DNA of 18,236 nucleotides from UBA5905 sp964609975. Lineage in GTDB: Bacteria; Bacillota; Clostridia; Oscillospirales; Acutalibacteraceae. The notes beneath the pieces were generated by a model. That model was not told where the DNA came from, searched no databases, and worked only from the letters and a program-made list of their open reading frames with translations. The translations under genes were made by a program, and so were the position numbers. Every line of letters begins with the position of its first letter. Position 1 is the first letter of the stretch. Below are positions 1 to 8,134 of the stretch, piece by piece. The DNA is taken from positions 1-18,236 of the forward strand of contig CAZSTR010000033.1 of NCBI GenBank assembly GCA_964609975.1. The letters run 5' to 3'.

Positions 1-287
1 ATCCCGACGCAAATCGTGGACACATCGCATTTGATATACTGCATCGTGTCATAAATCGCCATGCCGGCCGAAATCGACCCGCCGGGGCTGTTGATATACA
101 GCTGGATGTCCTTGTCCGGGTCATCCCCCTCCAAATAGAGAAGCTGTGCCACAACCAGAGATGCGGTCGCATCGTTCACCTCATCCGACAGCATGATGAT
201 GCGGTCGTTGAGCAGCCGGGAAAAGATGTCATAGCTCCGCTCTCCGCGGCTGGTTTGTTCCACCACATAGGGGATAAAACTGCTCAT
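1..287 (-). CDS. clpP: ATP-dependent Clp protease proteolytic subunit ClpP (N-terminal part, runs off the window)
   Basis: The reading frame begins at ATG 287 behind a GGAGGG ribosome binding site and stays open to the window edge, giving the first 95 residues of ClpP (about 195 in the family). Visible ClpP landmarks are MSSFIPYVVEQT at the N-terminus, the RGERSYDIFSRLL stretch (residues 14-26), the INSPGGS loop (65-71) and CDVSTICVG (87-95). The sequence stops just before the catalytic serine expected in the following GMAAS motif, so the Ser-His-Asp triad cannot be checked. ClpP forms the tetradecameric cytoplasmic serine protease chamber fed by ClpX or ClpC. It lies 102 bases downstream of trigger factor on the same strand, the usual tig-clpP order in bacteria; clpX would be expected next, outside the window. 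Confidence 0.96.
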   Translation of the reverse strand, partial: MSSFIPYVVEQTSRGERSYDIFSRLLNDRIIMLSDEVNDATASLVVAQLLYLEGDDPDKDIQLYINSPGGSISAGMAIYDTMQYIKCDVSTICVG

Positions 288-321
288 AGAAATGCCCTCC
301 CTGTTCTCGGATTCGCTTTTA

Positions 322-364
322 GGCGGATAAATACGCCATCCGCCCATACAAAAAGTATGAGCGG
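322..364 (-). promoter_or_regulatory. Overlapping hairpins in the tig-clpP gap
   Basis: Two inverted repeats share bases in the 102-base gap before clpP. The first has arms at 340-349 and 355-364 (10 bp with one G-T pair on the minus strand, 5-base T loop). The second has arms at 322-328 and 338-344 (7 bp, perfect, 9-base loop). They compete for 340-344, so both cannot form at once. Neither is followed by a T-run on the minus strand, so a simple intrinsic terminator between tig and clpP is unlikely. RNA processing or attenuation is inference. Confidence 0.4.
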
Positions 365-389
365 ATAAGCGGCAATACAATCAAAAATT

Positions 390-1676
390 TTATTCCTCAG
401 TCACCTTGGCGTTCTCCTTGACGAAATCCATCGCCTTAGACACGGCCAAATCCTCTTTCAGCGCAGATTCGGGGATGGACTTTTTCACCGTGTCCACATC
501 CACCTGATACTGCTCGGCGCACTTGCCGTATTCCGCTTCCACATCCTCCGCGGAAACCTCAATGTTCTCCGCCTTCGCAACGGCCTCCAGCGCCAGACGC
601 AGCTTCACCTGCTTCTCCGCGCGCTCCCGGAAGCTCTCACGGAATGCCGCCTGATCCATGCCGGTATATTGGAGATACATCTCCATGCTGATCCCCATAG
701 ACTGCATCCGATAGGACTGGCCACGGATTTCATCGTCGATGGCGCGCTCGAACATCGCCGCCGGAATGTCGGCCTTCATGCAGTCGATCAGACCGTCCAC
801 CAGCTGATCCTCCACGGCCTGCTCCGCCGTCTTGTTGCGCTGTTCCTCCAGTCGCTTCTGCACATCCGCCTTATACTCGTCCAGCGTCTCGAAATCGGTG
901 CCGTCCTTGATCAACTCGTCATCGATGGCCGGAAGCTCTTTTTTCTCGATTTTATGAACCTTGCACTTGAATACCGCCGCTTTTCCGGCCAGTTCCTTCG
1001 CATGATACTCCTCTGGGAAGGTCACATTAACCTCCGGCTCACTGTCCACGCTCGCCCCCACCAGCGCTTCCTCGAAGCCGGGGATGAAGTTCCCGGAGCC
1101 AAGCTCCAAAGCGTGATTTTCACCCTTTCCGCCCTCGAAGGCAACGCCGTCCACGAAGCCCTCGTAGTCGAGTGTCACCGTGTCGCCCATCTCGGCGGCG
1201 CGATCCTCCACGGACACCATCCGGGCGTTCCGCTCCTGCACACGCTTCAAATCCCCTTCGATATCCTCGTCGGTGACTGGCGCGACCTTCTTCGAAGCGG
1301 CGAGACCTTTATAATTCTCCACGGTCACCTCCGGCTTCACCGTGATGGTGGCCTTGAAAACCAAACCCTCCGGGCCGACGGAAACAACATCCAGATCAAT
1401 CGAGTCCTCCACATAGGAATAGCCGGACTCACGAATCGCCTCGTCTAGAGCGGCGGGATACACATCGTTCATCGCGGTTTCGTAGAAAATACCGGAGCCA
1501 TACTGACGCTCCAGCAGAGCGCGGGGAGCCTTTCCCTTCCGGAAGCCGGGAACGGACATTTTCTTAACATCCTTTTTATAGGCCGCCTGCACCGCCGCTT
1601 CAAAAGCAACGGCGTCCACATCGACTTCCAGCTCTACGCGGTTATTCTCTTTCTTTTCAGCATTTTTCAAGCTCAT
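390..1676 (-). CDS. tig: Trigger factor (ribosome-associated chaperone and peptidyl-prolyl isomerase)
   Basis: A 428-residue protein matching trigger factor in length (432 in E. coli) and domain order. The N-terminal ribosome-binding domain carries the GFRKGKAP signature at residues 44-51, which docks on ribosomal protein L23 next to the exit tunnel. An FKBP-type PPIase domain follows at roughly 164-245 (VTLDYEGFVDG, then GSGNFIPGFEEAL), and the rest is the helical C-terminal chaperone domain. I place the start at ATG 1676 because AGGAGG lies about 7 bases upstream and the protein then begins MSLKN before the conserved domain. The open frame continues 41 codons upstream, but that stretch is Cys/Lys/Arg-rich, unlike the family, and crosses the promoter. 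It is transcribed from its own promoter and probably cotranscribed with clpP. Confidence 0.96.
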   Translation of the reverse strand: MSLKNAEKKENNRVELEVDVDAVAFEAAVQAAYKKDVKKMSVPGFRKGKAPRALLERQYGSGIFYETAMNDVYPAALDEAIRESGYSYVEDSIDLDVVSVGPEGLVFKATITVKPEVTVENYKGLAASKKVAPVTDEDIEGDLKRVQERNARMVSVEDRAAEMGDTVTLDYEGFVDGVAFEGGKGENHALELGSGNFIPGFEEALVGASVDSEPEVNVTFPEEYHAKELAGKAAVFKCKVHKIEKKELPAIDDELIKDGTDFETLDEYKADVQKRLEEQRNKTAEQAVEDQLVDGLIDCMKADIPAAMFERAIDDEIRGQSYRMQSMGISMEMYLQYTGMDQAAFRESFRERAEKQVKLRLALEAVAKAENIEVSAEDVEAEYGKCAEQYQVDVDTVKKSIPESALKEDLAVSKAMDFVKENAKVTEE

Positions 1677-1695
1677 GTTTCTTTTCCTCCTGCAT

Positions 1696-1716
1696 CTGTT
1701 CAGGGTTTTCGAACAG
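1696..1716 (-). promoter_or_regulatory. Small hairpin just upstream of the tig ribosome binding site
   Basis: CTGTTC and GAACAG (1696-1701 and 1711-1716) form a perfect 6-bp stem with a 9-base loop, ending about six bases before the AGGAGG of tig. A second short stem, CCGC-ATAA-GCGG, lies further upstream near 1737-1747. They may shape the leader. No regulatory role can be shown from sequence. Confidence 0.3.
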
Positions 1717-1757
1717 AAATTGTTACATTTTGCCCGCTTATGCGGACACCGTTCCCC

Positions 1758-1763
1758 ATTATA
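1758..1763 (-). promoter_or_regulatory. Probable extended -10 promoter of tig
   Basis: On the minus strand this reads TATAAT preceded by TG-T, a consensus extended -10 element (TGnTATAAT). No good -35 hexamer sits 17 bases upstream (TAGCCA), which fits an extended -10 promoter. Transcription would start near 1751, giving a leader of about 75 nt before tig. Confidence 0.6.
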
Positions 1764-1823
1764 ACACAACACGCAAATTTTGGCTACTGTTTTTTTCAAA
1801 AAAACGCGAAATATACAGAAAAT

Positions 1824-2519
1824 TCACATTTCCGGCACAAAGAGCGGGCAAAATTCCAACGCATCCGCCGAAACCAGCCGATATTCGATGCCATCCAGCG
1901 TGCCGTTGAAGGCCAGCCGGATGCCCATGCTGTGCACATGGCCATAATAACAGCGGCGAATCTTCTCCCGCTGAAGAACCGCAATTAGCTCCTCGCAGCG
2001 CTGGTCGGCATACACCGGCGGATAATGGAGAAACACCACCGGCTCCAGCCCGGTTTCCTTCGCCGCCCGGATGGACATCTCCAGACGCCCCACCTCGCGC
2101 ATCAGTACCTTTCGGTCTGCATCCGCCTCGGCGTCATAAAACCAGCCGCGGGTTCCGCAAACCGCCACCCGACCGTCCACCTCCACCGCGTCGTTATGCA
2201 CAAGCCGCAGGGAGTCGAAGCCGTTTTCCGCCAAAAACGCGTCCATTTTTCGCCGGGTGCACCACCAATAATCGTGGTTCCCCTTCAGCAGTAGCTTTTT
2301 TCCGGGCAATCGGTGCAGAAACGCGAAATCAGCCTTCGCCTGCTCCAGGGACATTCCCCAGGAAATATCCCCCGGCAGAACCACCGTGTCCCTTTCCGTC
2401 ACCAGCGCGCGCCAGTTTTTTTCCAATCGCTCCACATAGCAATCCCAGCCGGAAAAAACCGTCATCGGCTTATTCACGGACAGGGACAAATGAGGGTCTC
2501 CGATGACATATAATGCCAC
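1824..2519 (-). CDS. Calcineurin-like metallophosphoesterase, substrate unknown
   Basis: A 231-residue single-domain protein with the full metallophosphoesterase motif set: GDPH (residues 7-10), PGDISWG (49-55), GNHDYWW (80-86), a lone catalytic/metal His in FLHYPP (His165) and GHVH (193-196). These ligands build a two-metal phosphoesterase site. The protein has no signal peptide or membrane segment, so it should be cytoplasmic. The start is GTG at 2519, with AAAGG about 11 bases upstream; no in-frame ATG precedes the first motif. It is the last gene of the operon led by signal peptidase, 19 bases after threonine synthase. Close relatives are generally annotated only as predicted phosphohydrolases, and the context (amino acid, ribosome and secretion genes) does not reveal a substrate. 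Confidence 0.85.
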   Translation of the reverse strand: MALYVIGDPHLSLSVNKPMTVFSGWDCYVERLEKNWRALVTERDTVVLPGDISWGMSLEQAKADFAFLHRLPGKKLLLKGNHDYWWCTRRKMDAFLAENGFDSLRLVHNDAVEVDGRVAVCGTRGWFYDAEADADRKVLMREVGRLEMSIRAAKETGLEPVVFLHYPPVYADQRCEELIAVLQREKIRRCYYGHVHSMGIRLAFNGTLDGIEYRLVSADALEFCPLFVPEM

Positions 2520-2538
2520 GCCGGCACCCGCCTTTCTT

Positions 2539-4047
2539 TCAATAAAGCTTATTTTTTAACAGCCGGTCGATGGCCTCGCGCATCCCTGCTGCATCACCGG
2601 CGCACACCTCTGTGAAGCGCACCACCTTGTCACACAGAGAGGCCAGTGGCTTCGGCGCGGGAACCCCGGACAGCTGCTCCAGCTTTTCCAGCAACGCATG
2701 AGGCTCGTCCGTGGCAGCCACCGGCTCGCCCAGCGCCGCCAAAATCGCTGGCGCAAACTTATAGGGGCTGGCCGTGGAGGCAATCACCGTGGGGGTTATA
2801 TCCTTCGTGCGGGCGCGATAGTCCTCATACACCCGCAACGCCACCGCCGTGTGGGTATCGCAGAGATACCCCTCCTTTTTGAAGGACTCCCGCACCGTGG
2901 CGGCCACCTCCTCGTCCGAAGCGCTTCCGGCGGCGAAAAGTGTATCCATCTGCGCCTTCACATCCGCCGGGACGGCATATTTCCGTTGGGCCTTCAGGCC
3001 GTTCATCCACGAAGTCAGACGTTCCGCGTCCTCCCCCGCCAGATGATACAGCAAACGCTCCAGATTGGAGGACACCAAAATGTCCATAGAGGGCGAGGTG
3101 GTGGTGAAAAAGGGACGGTTGCAATCATAGACGCCGGTTTCAAAGAAATCGGTGAGCACCCGATTGCGGTTGGAGGCACAAATCAGCTTATGCACCGGCA
3201 GACCCATCCGCTTGGCATAATAGGCGGCCAGGATGTTCCCAAAATTGCCGGTGGGAACCACAAAATTCACCGGCGCGCCGAACGCCACTCCGCTCTTGTT
3301 CACCAAATCGCAATAGGCGGAGAAATAATAGACAATCTGTGGCAACAGCCGCCCCCAGTTGATGGAGTTTGCGCTGGAGAAGCGCATACGCCGCTCCCGC
3401 AATGCTTCGATGGTTTCCGGGTCGGTGAAAAGAGCCTTGACACCGGTTTGCGCGTCATCGAAATTCCCCTTCAGGGCGCAGACGCCCACATTATCCCCCT
3501 CCTGGGTGACCATTTGCAGGCGTTGCATTTCGCTGACACCCTCGCTGGGATAAAACACCAGAATCCGCGTGCCGGGCACATCCCGGAAACCTTCCAGCGC
3601 TGCCTTCCCAGTGTCTCCGGAGGTGGCCACCAAAATCACGGTTTCCTCGCCCGGCGCCGCCTTCTCGATGGCAACCCGCATGAACCGGGGCAGAATTTGC
3701 AGAGCCATATCCTTAAAGGCGCAGGTGGGGCCATGCCACAGCTCCAGCAGATGCACCCCCTCCTTCAACGACACCAACGGGGCAATCGCCGGCGTGTCGA
3801 ACTGGGTGCCATAGGCCTTTTTCACACAATCGGCCAGCTCCTCCTCCGTGAAATCCGACAGAAACAGGGAGAGAATTTTATTCGCTCGCTCCGGATAAGA
3901 CAAGGGCAACAGCGCCCGCAGCTCTTCCTCCCCGAGCAGAGGAAAATGCTCCGGCACAAACAGGCCACCCTCCGGGGAAATCCCCTTGGAAATGGCCTGG
4001 GCGGCGGTCACCCGCACCGAACGGTCTCTCGTACTGGTATAGTTCAT
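2539..4047 (-). CDS. thrC: Threonine synthase
   Basis: A 502-residue PLP enzyme converting O-phosphohomoserine to L-threonine, the last step of threonine synthesis, in the cytoplasm. The N-terminus MNYTSTRD and the SPEGGLFVPE segment (24-33) are typical of the long threonine synthases. HGPTCAFKDMALQ holds the PLP Schiff-base lysine (Lys112), ATSGDTGKAA (141-150) binds phosphate, and VPTGNFGN contacts the cofactor. The start is ATG 4047, preceded by AAGGAAGG; a start 13 codons upstream is possible but lies inside the previous gene and has no ribosome binding site. The ATG overlaps the TGA of the upstream dipeptidase (ATGA), suggesting translational coupling. No other threonine pathway gene is present here. 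Confidence 0.95.
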   Translation of the reverse strand: MNYTSTRDRSVRVTAAQAISKGISPEGGLFVPEHFPLLGEEELRALLPLSYPERANKILSLFLSDFTEEELADCVKKAYGTQFDTPAIAPLVSLKEGVHLLELWHGPTCAFKDMALQILPRFMRVAIEKAAPGEETVILVATSGDTGKAALEGFRDVPGTRILVFYPSEGVSEMQRLQMVTQEGDNVGVCALKGNFDDAQTGVKALFTDPETIEALRERRMRFSSANSINWGRLLPQIVYYFSAYCDLVNKSGVAFGAPVNFVVPTGNFGNILAAYYAKRMGLPVHKLICASNRNRVLTDFFETGVYDCNRPFFTTTSPSMDILVSSNLERLLYHLAGEDAERLTSWMNGLKAQRKYAVPADVKAQMDTLFAAGSASDEEVAATVRESFKKEGYLCDTHTAVALRVYEDYRARTKDITPTVIASTASPYKFAPAILAALGEPVAATDEPHALLEKLEQLSGVPAPKPLASLCDKVVRFTEVCAGDAAGMREAIDRLLKNKLY

Positions 4048-4985
4048 ACAAATCCTTCCTTTTCTGTCGATTTTTTGTCTTCCCACGCCGTAAAAAAGCG
4101 GCGTGCATTTTCAAAAAACACATTATCCAGCGTTTCGGCGGAATAGCCCATTTTGCGCAAGCCATCGAAAACCCGTTCCGGGCCACCCATGGCCGGCGGC
4201 GGCATCCCGTCCAAATCGCTTCCGATACACAGGCACTCCTCGCCTCCCAGTCGCAGAAAATGCCGCAAATGCTCCTCGAAGGCGGCGAGGGTCGCCCCGC
4301 CCAGATGAGGCGCATAAAAATTCAGGCCCACAAGGCCGCATCGCTCCCGTATACAGCAAAATTGGCTGTCTGTCAGGTTGCGGGGATGATCACACACCGC
4401 CCGGCTGTTGGAATGGCTGGCCACAAAGGGGCCGCTCCACGCCGCGGCCATATCATCGAAGCCCCGCTCGTTGAGATGGGACACATCAGGGAGCATCCCA
4501 CAGTCCTTCATGCGGCACAGCGCCACCCGCCCCGCCGGGGTTAACCCCCGCTCTGGGCACCCGAAGCACCCGGAGGCCCAGGGATTATCGCCGTTCCAGG
4601 TCAGGGACAGCATTTTCACTCCTCTGGAGGCCAAATCGCCGATGGGATCCTCCAGAGCGGCCAGCCGGCCGCCATTCTCCACCGACAATAGGCCGAGACA
4701 GCCGGAAAAATCCGCCGGCAACGCTCCCCGCAGCAGGCGAAACCGCTCCGGCTCCTCCCGCTCCCAGCGCAAAGCCGTGTCCAACAGCCCCGCGCACAGC
4801 CGGGCGGGAAAGGGCGCGTCATCAGGGAGAAAGGCGGCGAAAACCTGAATCCACGCCGCATACCGTTTTCCGTTTTCCAAAGAAACGGCGCCGGAATTTT
4901 TCCCGATTTTTTCTTTCTTTTCCCAGCCGAGCCCCAATGTGTCGCAATGCAAATCAAAAAGCCGCACGCAAATCCCCCGCTTCAT
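4044..4985 (-). CDS. Membrane-dipeptidase-like metallopeptidase (peptidase family M19)
   Basis: A 313-residue protein of the renal dipeptidase type, an amidohydrolase-fold enzyme with two zinc ions that cleaves dipeptides. The expected ligands are visible in order: FDLHCDT (His13, Asp15), SVENGG (bridging Glu103), DVSH (His170), ASHSNSRAV (His191) and GSDLDG (Asp257). There is no signal peptide, so a cytoplasmic peptide-salvage or D-amino-acid-dipeptide role is likely. The ATG at 4985 overlaps the upstream YraN-like gene by 32 bases. A GTG at 4967 with GGGGGA just upstream would give a 307-residue protein starting directly before FDLHCDT and a 14-base overlap, and may be the real start. Its stop overlaps the thrC start. 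Confidence 0.9.
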   Translation of the reverse strand: MKRGICVRLFDLHCDTLGLGWEKKEKIGKNSGAVSLENGKRYAAWIQVFAAFLPDDAPFPARLCAGLLDTALRWEREEPERFRLLRGALPADFSGCLGLLSVENGGRLAALEDPIGDLASRGVKMLSLTWNGDNPWASGCFGCPERGLTPAGRVALCRMKDCGMLPDVSHLNERGFDDMAAAWSGPFVASHSNSRAVCDHPRNLTDSQFCCIRERCGLVGLNFYAPHLGGATLAAFEEHLRHFLRLGGEECLCIGSDLDGMPPPAMGGPERVFDGLRKMGYSAETLDNVFFENARRFFTAWEDKKSTEKEGFV

Positions 4986-5340
4986 AAGCGCCGAGAATGT
5001 GGTTGATTTCCTCCGCCTGCAGGGGTGCCTGCGGCGCCGTCACCACCTCTATGACATCGAAGCGGGGCTGAAGCGCCGAAGGATGCTGAGCCAAATACAA
5101 GGCCGCCGTATGAATGAGCCGCCTTCTCTTGGCCGCGGTTACCGCCTCCCGCGGAGAATACATTCCGTCGCTGCGTCGGGTTTTCACCTCGACAAATGCA
5201 ATATACGACTCGTCGGCGGCAATTATGTCCATTTCACCAAAACGGCACCGATAATTGGAGGCCAGAATGGTATATCCCTTTTCCCGCAGAAAGCGCGCCG
5301 CCAGAATTTCTCCCGCCGCGCCTTTGGAGGGGGCGGCCAT
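4954..5340 (-). CDS. YraN/UPF0102 family protein, endonuclease-like
   Basis: A 128-residue protein matching the YraN (UPF0102) family in length and motifs. It carries GxxGE near the N-terminus (Gly7 to Glu11), FGEMDIIA (35-41) and FVEVKTRR (49-56), which together make a PD-(D/E)xK nuclease-like core with Asp38, Glu51 and Lys53. The cellular role of the family is unsettled; a function on DNA is inferred from the fold. The start at ATG 5340 touches the TGA stop of rnhB (TGATG), with AGAAGGGC as ribosome binding site inside the end of rnhB. The open frame extends 107 codons further upstream, but that part is only the shadow of rnhB. The rnhB-yraN pair is common in Firmicutes. Confidence 0.9.
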   Translation of the reverse strand: MAAPSKGAAGEILAARFLREKGYTILASNYRCRFGEMDIIAADESYIAFVEVKTRRSDGMYSPREAVTAAKRRRLIHTAALYLAQHPSALQPRFDVIEVVTAPQAPLQAEEINHILGAYEAGDLRAAF

Positions 5341-5948
5341 CAGCCCTTCTCCCCCAAAAGCTTTGTCAAAAAGCCCGGCCGGTGAACCGGACATGGCCCC
5401 TGCTCCCGCAACGCGGCGATATGCGCCGCCGTGCCATAGCCCTTGTGCACAGCGAAGCCATAGCCGGGATAAACCGCGTCCATCTCCCGCATCACCCGGT
5501 CTCTGGACACCTTCGCCAAAATGGAGGCAGCCGCAATCGACGCTGACAAGGCGTCTCCCTTCACAATACATTCGCCGGCCACCGCTAAAGCGGGCGGCAT
5601 CCGGTTCCCGTCGATGAGGGCATAGTCGGTTTTTTCGCCCAGCCCCTCCACTGCGCGGCACATAGCCAAATAGGTGGCGCCGAGAATGTTGTATTTCTCG
5701 ATTTCCTCCACCGTGGCAGATGCCACGCTAAAGGCCTCCGCCTTTTCGCAAATCTCATCGAAAAGCCGCTCCCGCTTCTTTTCACTGAGCTTCTTCGAAT
5801 CATTCACGCCGAGAATCGACCGCTCCGGGGAAAGCACCACCGCCGCCGCATACACCGGCCCGGCCAAAGGGCCGCGCCCGGCCTCATCCACTCCGCAAAA
5901 ATGCGGATGCTTCGCCCGGCAAAGGGCATCAAACTCTTCATTCGTCAT
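5340..5948 (-). CDS. rnhB: Ribonuclease HII
   Basis: A 202-residue enzyme that cuts the RNA strand of RNA/DNA hybrids and nicks at single ribonucleotides in DNA. CGVDEAGRGPLAGPV (18-32) contains the DEAGRG signature with metal ligands Asp21 and Glu22. LIDGN supplies Asp113, and SRDRVM supplies Asp150, completing the four acidic residues. KKLSEKKRE and HKGYGT (168-173) are also family hallmarks. The length fits (about 200). It overlaps the end of rbgA by 11 bases and ends on the yraN start codon, so it is tightly embedded in the operon. Confidence 0.96.
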   Translation of the reverse strand: MTNEEFDALCRAKHPHFCGVDEAGRGPLAGPVYAAAVVLSPERSILGVNDSKKLSEKKRERLFDEICEKAEAFSVASATVEEIEKYNILGATYLAMCRAVEGLGEKTDYALIDGNRMPPALAVAGECIVKGDALSASIAAASILAKVSRDRVMREMDAVYPGYGFAVHKGYGTAAHIAALREQGPCPVHRPGFLTKLLGEKG

Positions 5949-6900
5949 GGCGCACCTCCCGCGGCGGCTCCTCCAGTGTGATTTTCCCGAGCTTTCCGCC
6001 GCGATATTCGTCCAACAGCATAATCGCCGCCCGTTCGGTGTTCACCTCGCCGCCGGAAATCAGCATCCCACGATTTCTGGCGATTATGCCGAGCAGCTCA
6101 TACTTATCCCCGGCGATTTCCTCCGCTATCAGCTTATATCGCTCACACAGCAAAGCGGGATAGCCCGCCGACAGACATTTCAACAACTCCACCGCCATCT
6201 CCTCGATGTCCAGCACCTGGTCCTTGATAGCGCCGGTGAAGGCCAAATGCAGAGCCGCCGTATGGTCCTCGAACTTCGGCCACAGCACGCCGGGAGTATC
6301 CAACAGCTGGCCGCCGTCGATGACAAACCACTGGTTCGAGCGGGTGACACCGGGGCGATCCTCCACCTGCGCCTTGCCGCCCTTAGTTAAGCGGTTGATA
6401 AGGGAGCTTTTTCCCACATTGGGGATGCCCACGATCATCGCACGGATGGCTCTGGTCATTCCCTTCTGCTCCCAGCGTTCCACCACCTCCCGCAACAGCT
6501 CCCGCAGCGCGGGCATGAACGCGGAAAGGCCTCGACCGCTTTTGCAGTCCACCGCCACCGCCGCAACGCCGCGGCTCTTATAATAAGAAATCCAGCAGGC
6601 AGTCATGCCGGGGTCGGCCAAATCCGCCTTGTTCAAAATCACCAGCCGCGGCTTGCGCCGCACCCAATGGTCCAGCTCCGGGTTTCGGCTGCTTTCCGGA
6701 ATCCGCGCGTCCACAACCTCCACCACCGCATCCACCAGCGACAGACTTTCCTGAATTTTCCGGCGGGTGCGAGCCATGTGACCGGGAAACCACTGGATGC
6801 TTTCCGCCGAACGCTCATCCCTTTGCGGATTTTGTGGCTTCTTTCGTTGCCAGTTATTGTTGGAGCCGCCCGGCTTCCCTTTTTTTCTGTTCGTTGCCAT
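5938..6900 (-). CDS. rbgA: Ribosome biogenesis GTPase RbgA/YlqF
   Basis: A 320-residue circularly permuted GTPase needed for late assembly of the 50S subunit. The permuted order is visible: G4 ILNKADL (88-94), G5-like DCKSG (118-122), then G1 GIPNVGKSSLIN (158-169), G2 GVT (184-186) and G3 DTPGV (201-205). WFPGHMARTRRKI (37-49) is a hallmark of this YlqF/RbgA group, and the C-terminal domain follows. The N-terminus has a lysine/asparagine-rich tail of about 30 residues (MATNRKKGKPGG) that B. subtilis RbgA lacks, probably disordered. The start at ATG 6900 has AAAGGAG upstream and lies 3 bases after the stop of the preceding signal peptidase gene. Confidence 0.95.
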   Translation of the reverse strand: MATNRKKGKPGGSNNNWQRKKPQNPQRDERSAESIQWFPGHMARTRRKIQESLSLVDAVVEVVDARIPESSRNPELDHWVRRKPRLVILNKADLADPGMTACWISYYKSRGVAAVAVDCKSGRGLSAFMPALRELLREVVERWEQKGMTRAIRAMIVGIPNVGKSSLINRLTKGGKAQVEDRPGVTRSNQWFVIDGGQLLDTPGVLWPKFEDHTAALHLAFTGAIKDQVLDIEEMAVELLKCLSAGYPALLCERYKLIAEEIAGDKYELLGIIARNRGMLISGGEVNTERAAIMLLDEYRGGKLGKITLEEPPREVRHDE

Positions 6901-6903
6901 GCT

Positions 6904-7476
6904 TCATTCTCCTTTATACTCTGCCTGTCTCACCCATTCCACCGTCGGCCACAGACGCACCATCGCCACCCCGGCAATATCCGACACAGAGAAGGCACCC
7001 ATCAGCCGACTGTCTGCCGAATCGGGGCGGTTATCCCCCATGGCGAACACATAGCCCTCCGGTACGGTATAGGGCGTTTCGAACCCAAAGGAGGGAGTGA
7101 AGCCGCCTCGCACAAACGCCTCATCCAACACCTCTCCGTTGAGCCGCACAAGACCGGTTTCGTCATCCAACTCCACCGTGTCCCCAGCCAGCGCTATCAC
7201 CCGCTTAATCAGCGGTGAGTCGCCGGCGCGACCAATCACCACTACATCGCCCCGCCGCAGGGAATACAGGCAAGAAACCGTAATCAAACGATCGCCGTCC
7301 TGAAAGGTATTTGTCATGGAATCGCCGCTGACACTCACCACCCGAAACAGAAAGGTGAAAACCAGCGCCACCGCCACCAATGCCCCAACCAACGCGGAAA
7401 GCCATTCATAGCTCGCCTCAAGCCAGGAGCGGGAGCCGGTCTTTTTCTCGTCTTTTTTTATCGTCTCAGCGCTCAT
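6904..7476 (-). CDS. lepB: Type I signal peptidase, second of a tandem pair
   Basis: A 190-residue S26-family membrane peptidase that removes signal peptides from secreted proteins. One membrane segment lies at about 26-46 (ALVGALVAVALVFTFLFRVV). The catalytic domain has the nucleophile Ser53 in SGDSMTNTF and the general-base Lys91 in PLIKRVIALAGD, and GDNRPDSADSR (148-157) is the conserved box E. The segment after the catalytic Ser-Met reads TNT rather than the common xPT. The start is ATG 7476, overlapping the stop of the upstream paralogue (ATGA) with GGAGGAG upstream. A start 22 codons earlier would lie in the paralogue and lacks support. Confidence 0.93.
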   Translation of the reverse strand: MSAETIKKDEKKTGSRSWLEASYEWLSALVGALVAVALVFTFLFRVVSVSGDSMTNTFQDGDRLITVSCLYSLRRGDVVVIGRAGDSPLIKRVIALAGDTVELDDETGLVRLNGEVLDEAFVRGGFTPSFGFETPYTVPEGYVFAMGDNRPDSADSRLMGAFSVSDIAGVAMVRLWPTVEWVRQAEYKGE

Positions 7477-8057
7477 TTTCGCTCCTCCAACGACCGCTCG
7501 GCTCCATCCGCTGAAACCTTCCCCAAGGAGGACAGAGGCCAAATGCGCAAAATCGCCCGTCCTACAACATCCTTCAGCGAAATCAGCCCCACCGAGGCAG
7601 AGCGGCTGTCCTTGGACACCGAGCGGTTATCGCCCATCACAAAAATATACCCCTCCGGCACCGTCAACGGGCCGCTAAAGTCCCGCAGAACCGTCTCTCC
7701 CTGGATATACGGCTCATACAGCTCCACGCCATTGACCGTCACCGTCCCCTCGCCGTCGATGTCGATGACATCTCCGGCGACGGCAATCACCCGTTTGATC
7801 AGCGGCTCCTGGGTATATCGATCCACAACCACGATTTCGCCCACCGTATAGTCGCTCCCCAAATTGGTGAGCAACAGCCGATCCTCATTCTTAAGGGTTG
7901 GCACCATGGAGGTGCCATCCACCCCGACAACGCGAAACAGGAAGGTGAACAGAAACGCCAGAAGGGTCAAGGCCACAATCATAGCGCTCAGCCAATCATA
8001 AAGCGGTGCGGCCATTTTGCGCCGCCGTTTGAATTTTTCATTGACCCGATACCGCAT
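7473..8057 (-). CDS. lepB: Type I signal peptidase, first of a tandem pair
   Basis: A 194-residue S26-family signal peptidase with a basic cytosolic N-terminus (EKFKRRRKM), one membrane helix at about 22-43 and the catalytic domain outside. The nucleophile is Ser50 in DGTSMVPTL, the general base Lys88 in PLIKRVIAVAGD, and box E is MGDNRSVSKDSR (141-152). The start at ATG 8057 has AAAGGAACGGG upstream. It opens the operon that also carries the second signal peptidase, rbgA, rnhB, yraN, the dipeptidase, thrC and the phosphoesterase. Its motif (SMVPT) is closer to consensus than that of its neighbour, so the two may differ in substrate choice. Confidence 0.94.
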   Translation of the reverse strand: MRYRVNEKFKRRRKMAAPLYDWLSAMIVALTLLAFLFTFLFRVVGVDGTSMVPTLKNEDRLLLTNLGSDYTVGEIVVVDRYTQEPLIKRVIAVAGDVIDIDGEGTVTVNGVELYEPYIQGETVLRDFSGPLTVPEGYIFVMGDNRSVSKDSRSASVGLISLKDVVGRAILRIWPLSSLGKVSADGAERSLEERK

Positions 8058-8134
8058 GACGCCCGTTCCTTTCTCAGTCCGCGAAATTTTCCGTGTTTTT
8101 TCGGCTTTTGGCTTATATTCCGCCTATTTTATGC

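Noticed and set aside
1677..1799. A 41-residue N-terminal extension of trigger factor with five cysteines
   Set aside because: The extension would span the predicted transcription start and leader and lacks a ribosome binding site, whereas AGGAGG precedes the internal ATG at 1676.
1789..1805. A GTTTTTTT/AAAAAAAC palindrome after the phosphoesterase gene, considered as terminator
   Set aside because: It has almost no GC pairs and a one-base centre, so a stable terminator stem is unlikely; it may add little more than local bending.
2698..4146. A 482-codon plus-strand open frame
   Set aside because: Antisense shadow of threonine synthase, whose PLP and phosphate-binding motifs are intact; the plus-strand translation shows no family features.
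5341..5661. A 107-residue N-terminal extension of the YraN-like protein
   Set aside because: It is the out-of-frame reading of rnhB; the start at 5340 has its own ribosome binding site and gives the normal family length.
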